The notes under the pieces were generated by a model. That model saw only the letters and a list, made by a program, of their open reading frames with translations. It did no database searches and had not been told where the DNA came from. Below are positions 63,141 to 64,000 of a stretch of DNA of 64,000 nt, in pieces (positions within the stretch are counted from its first letter, which is position 1; the number at the start of each line of letters is the position of its first letter). This DNA is from Marinomonas mediterranea MMB-1 (GTDB lineage Bacteria; Pseudomonadota; Gammaproteobacteria; Pseudomonadales; Marinomonadaceae). Both the position numbers and the translations under genes were made by a program. The stretch spans positions 2,232,001 to 2,296,000 of the forward strand of contig NC_015276.1 of NCBI RefSeq assembly GCF_000192865.1, given 5' to 3'.

Positions 63141-63629
63141 TTAGAAATCGAGTTTCAGTTCTGTCTTTGAAACGACGATGCCGTTGCGGTCACAATAAAT
63201 GTAATCGCCTGACATGAGTTGAATTCCCGCAAACTCTAAAGGAGCACCGATTTCGCCAAGTCCTTTTTTTTCAGTCGGTAATGGAAATGCACATAGTGCT
63301 TTAACACCGAAGTTTAGCTTTGAAATCGTGCAGACATCTCGAACCGCGCCATTAATAACAATGCCTTTCCAGCCGTTTTTCATTGCGTTTTCAGCTAGCA
63401 TATCGCCCAATAACGCTCTTCTACAGCTTGCTTTTCCATCTACCACGATGACTTTACCATGGCCTTGAGAGAAGGCCAGTTCGCGAACCTTACTGTTGTC
63501 TTCAAAACAAGATACGGTGACGACTTCACCATAAAAGCAGTGGTTCCCTCCAAAATCTTGAAAAATTGAGTCGGCAATCGTAATGCTGTCGGCATAATGA
63601 TCACAAAGGTCGGGTGTTAAATCAGTCAT
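63141..63629 (-). CDS. RraA family protein (aldolase-type motif retained)
   Basis: 162 residues. The sequence follows E. coli RraA (LCDHYADSITIADSIFQDFGG; GDYIYCDRNGIV), the protein inhibitor of RNase E. Unlike E. coli RraA, which from memory reads GAVRQ, this protein keeps GAVRD and so has Asp76, twenty residues, Arg97-Asp98. This D-X20-R-D pattern is the metal and substrate motif of 4-hydroxy-4-methyl-2-oxoglutarate/oxaloacetate aldolases. It may be an enzyme, a ribonuclease regulator, or both. The ATG at 63629 matches the family start and has AGAGAAG upstream. It overlaps the upstream gene by 8 bases. Confidence 0.92.
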   Translation of the reverse strand: MTDLTPDLCDHYADSITIADSIFQDFGGNHCFYGEVVTVSCFEDNSKVRELAFSQGHGKVIVVDGKASCRRALLGDMLAENAMKNGWKGIVINGAVRDVCTISKLNFGVKALCAFPLPTEKKGLGEIGAPLEFAGIQLMSGDYIYCDRNGIVVSKTELKLDF

Positions 63630-64000
63630 AGTCAGCTTCTCTTTCAGGGGCTTCAATTAATTCATTCTCCGCTGCGATTTGCAGCAATGAGGCAATTTGT
63701 TCATCCGGAGGCATTAACTCCAGTGGTGTTGGGTTACCAAGCGCGGACCATTCATTACGTAAGTCCAATCCTCGCTCTAAAAACCAGTCATAAATGTCCA
63801 ATACTTCAAATGTCGGCTCCAGTCCTTTAGAGTCAAATATTGCTTCAACGAGCAAGGCTAAATTCTGTGGTTGAAGTGCATAAACCGTATCTGTATCGAA
63901 TTCACTTGTCCATTCCGAAAGGATATCGCCGGCTTCATAGCCAAACTCATAAAGTTGGTTTTCGTCGATATTTTGAATGTTAGATTCAACAGCAGCGGAA
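63622..64000 (-). CDS. Unknown acidic protein, 5' end outside the window
   Basis: The frame stays open to the window edge, so at least 125 residues are seen and the N-terminus is missing. The C-terminal part is acidic and Leu/Glu rich (VEAIFDSKGLEP, YDWFLERGLDL, QIASLLQIAAENELIEAPE). I do not recognise a family. Its stop lies inside the first codons of the RraA-family gene (8-base overlap), which indicates an operon. No membrane segment or cysteine is visible in this part. Confidence 0.75.
   Translation of the reverse strand, partial: SAAVESNIQNIDENQLYEFGYEAGDILSEWTSEFDTDTVYALQPQNLALLVEAIFDSKGLEPTFEVLDIYDWFLERGLDLRNEWSALGNPTPLELMPPDEQIASLLQIAAENELIEAPEREADYD

Noticed and set aside
1..64000. 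CRISPR arrays, tRNA genes, insertion sequences, prophage or integrase genes
   Set aside because: No regularly spaced repeats, no cloverleaf with a conserved T-arm, and no transposase or integrase-like protein were found by reading both strands; a covariance-model tRNA search was not possible here.

Overview
The window looks like a chromosomal, mostly core segment of a marine gammaproteobacterium. The block fimV-truA-trpF-trpB-trpA-accD-folC-(SPOR protein)-cvpA-purF-metZ, the block nadK-glpG-yeaC-DUF2797-pepN, and fxsA-groES-groEL are arrangements typical of Pseudomonas and the Oceanospirillales. The moderately AT-rich composition and the protein sequences suggest something close to Marinomonas, but this placement is inferred from gene content; no rRNA or tRNA lies in the window. 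I see no insertion sequence, prophage, CRISPR array or plasmid gene. The largest gap between genes is about 280 bases.

Layout. 0-9.5 kb: a patatin-like lipase diverges from a long KAS III (FabH-like) enzyme; then phosphoglucomutase, a spermidine-synthase-like protein in an operon with a YdiJ-type FAD/Fe-S dehydrogenase, and a PLP enzyme. 9.6-15.3 kb: nadK, rhomboid protease glpG, yeaC-like, DUF2797 and pepN. 15.4-23 kb: an unusual coiled-coil lipoprotein with a C-terminal membrane helix, then a large soluble hybrid histidine kinase overlapping a REC-GGDEF diguanylate cyclase. 23-31 kb: leuA divergent from an Lrp-family regulator, ribA, a DEAD-box helicase, DUF1415, a CvfB-like RNA-binding protein, a PanE-like reductase and YajQ. 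31-34 kb: an alkyltransferase-like protein, fxsA, and groESL behind a probable sigma-32 promoter. 34-47 kb: a single-domain EAL protein, then fimV through metZ. 47-53.6 kb (minus strand): a MotA/MotB stator pair with a PilZ gene behind it, and an RND efflux pump with its adaptor. 53.9-60.9 kb: uup followed without gaps by DUF2760 and two divergent Hsp70 genes. 61-64 kb: a secreted DUF4344 metallopeptidase-like protein, a homocysteine S-methyltransferase, an RraA-family protein and an unknown protein that runs off the end.

Three themes stand out. Cyclic-di-GMP genes recur (GGDEF, EAL, PilZ next to a stator, YajQ). Protein quality control recurs (GroESL, GlpG, PepN, the Hsp70 pair). The best candidate for an under-described system is the DUF2760-Hsp70-Hsp70 operon at 55.8-60.9 kb: two non-canonical Hsp70s, translationally coupled, with no J-protein or GrpE beside them. 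Second is the lipoprotein at 15.4-17.4 kb, whose two membrane anchors and long coiled coil would let it bridge the envelope. Several starts were set downstream of the longest open frame because a ribosome binding site, a lipobox or family alignment supports the shorter protein; these cases are noted in the entries.
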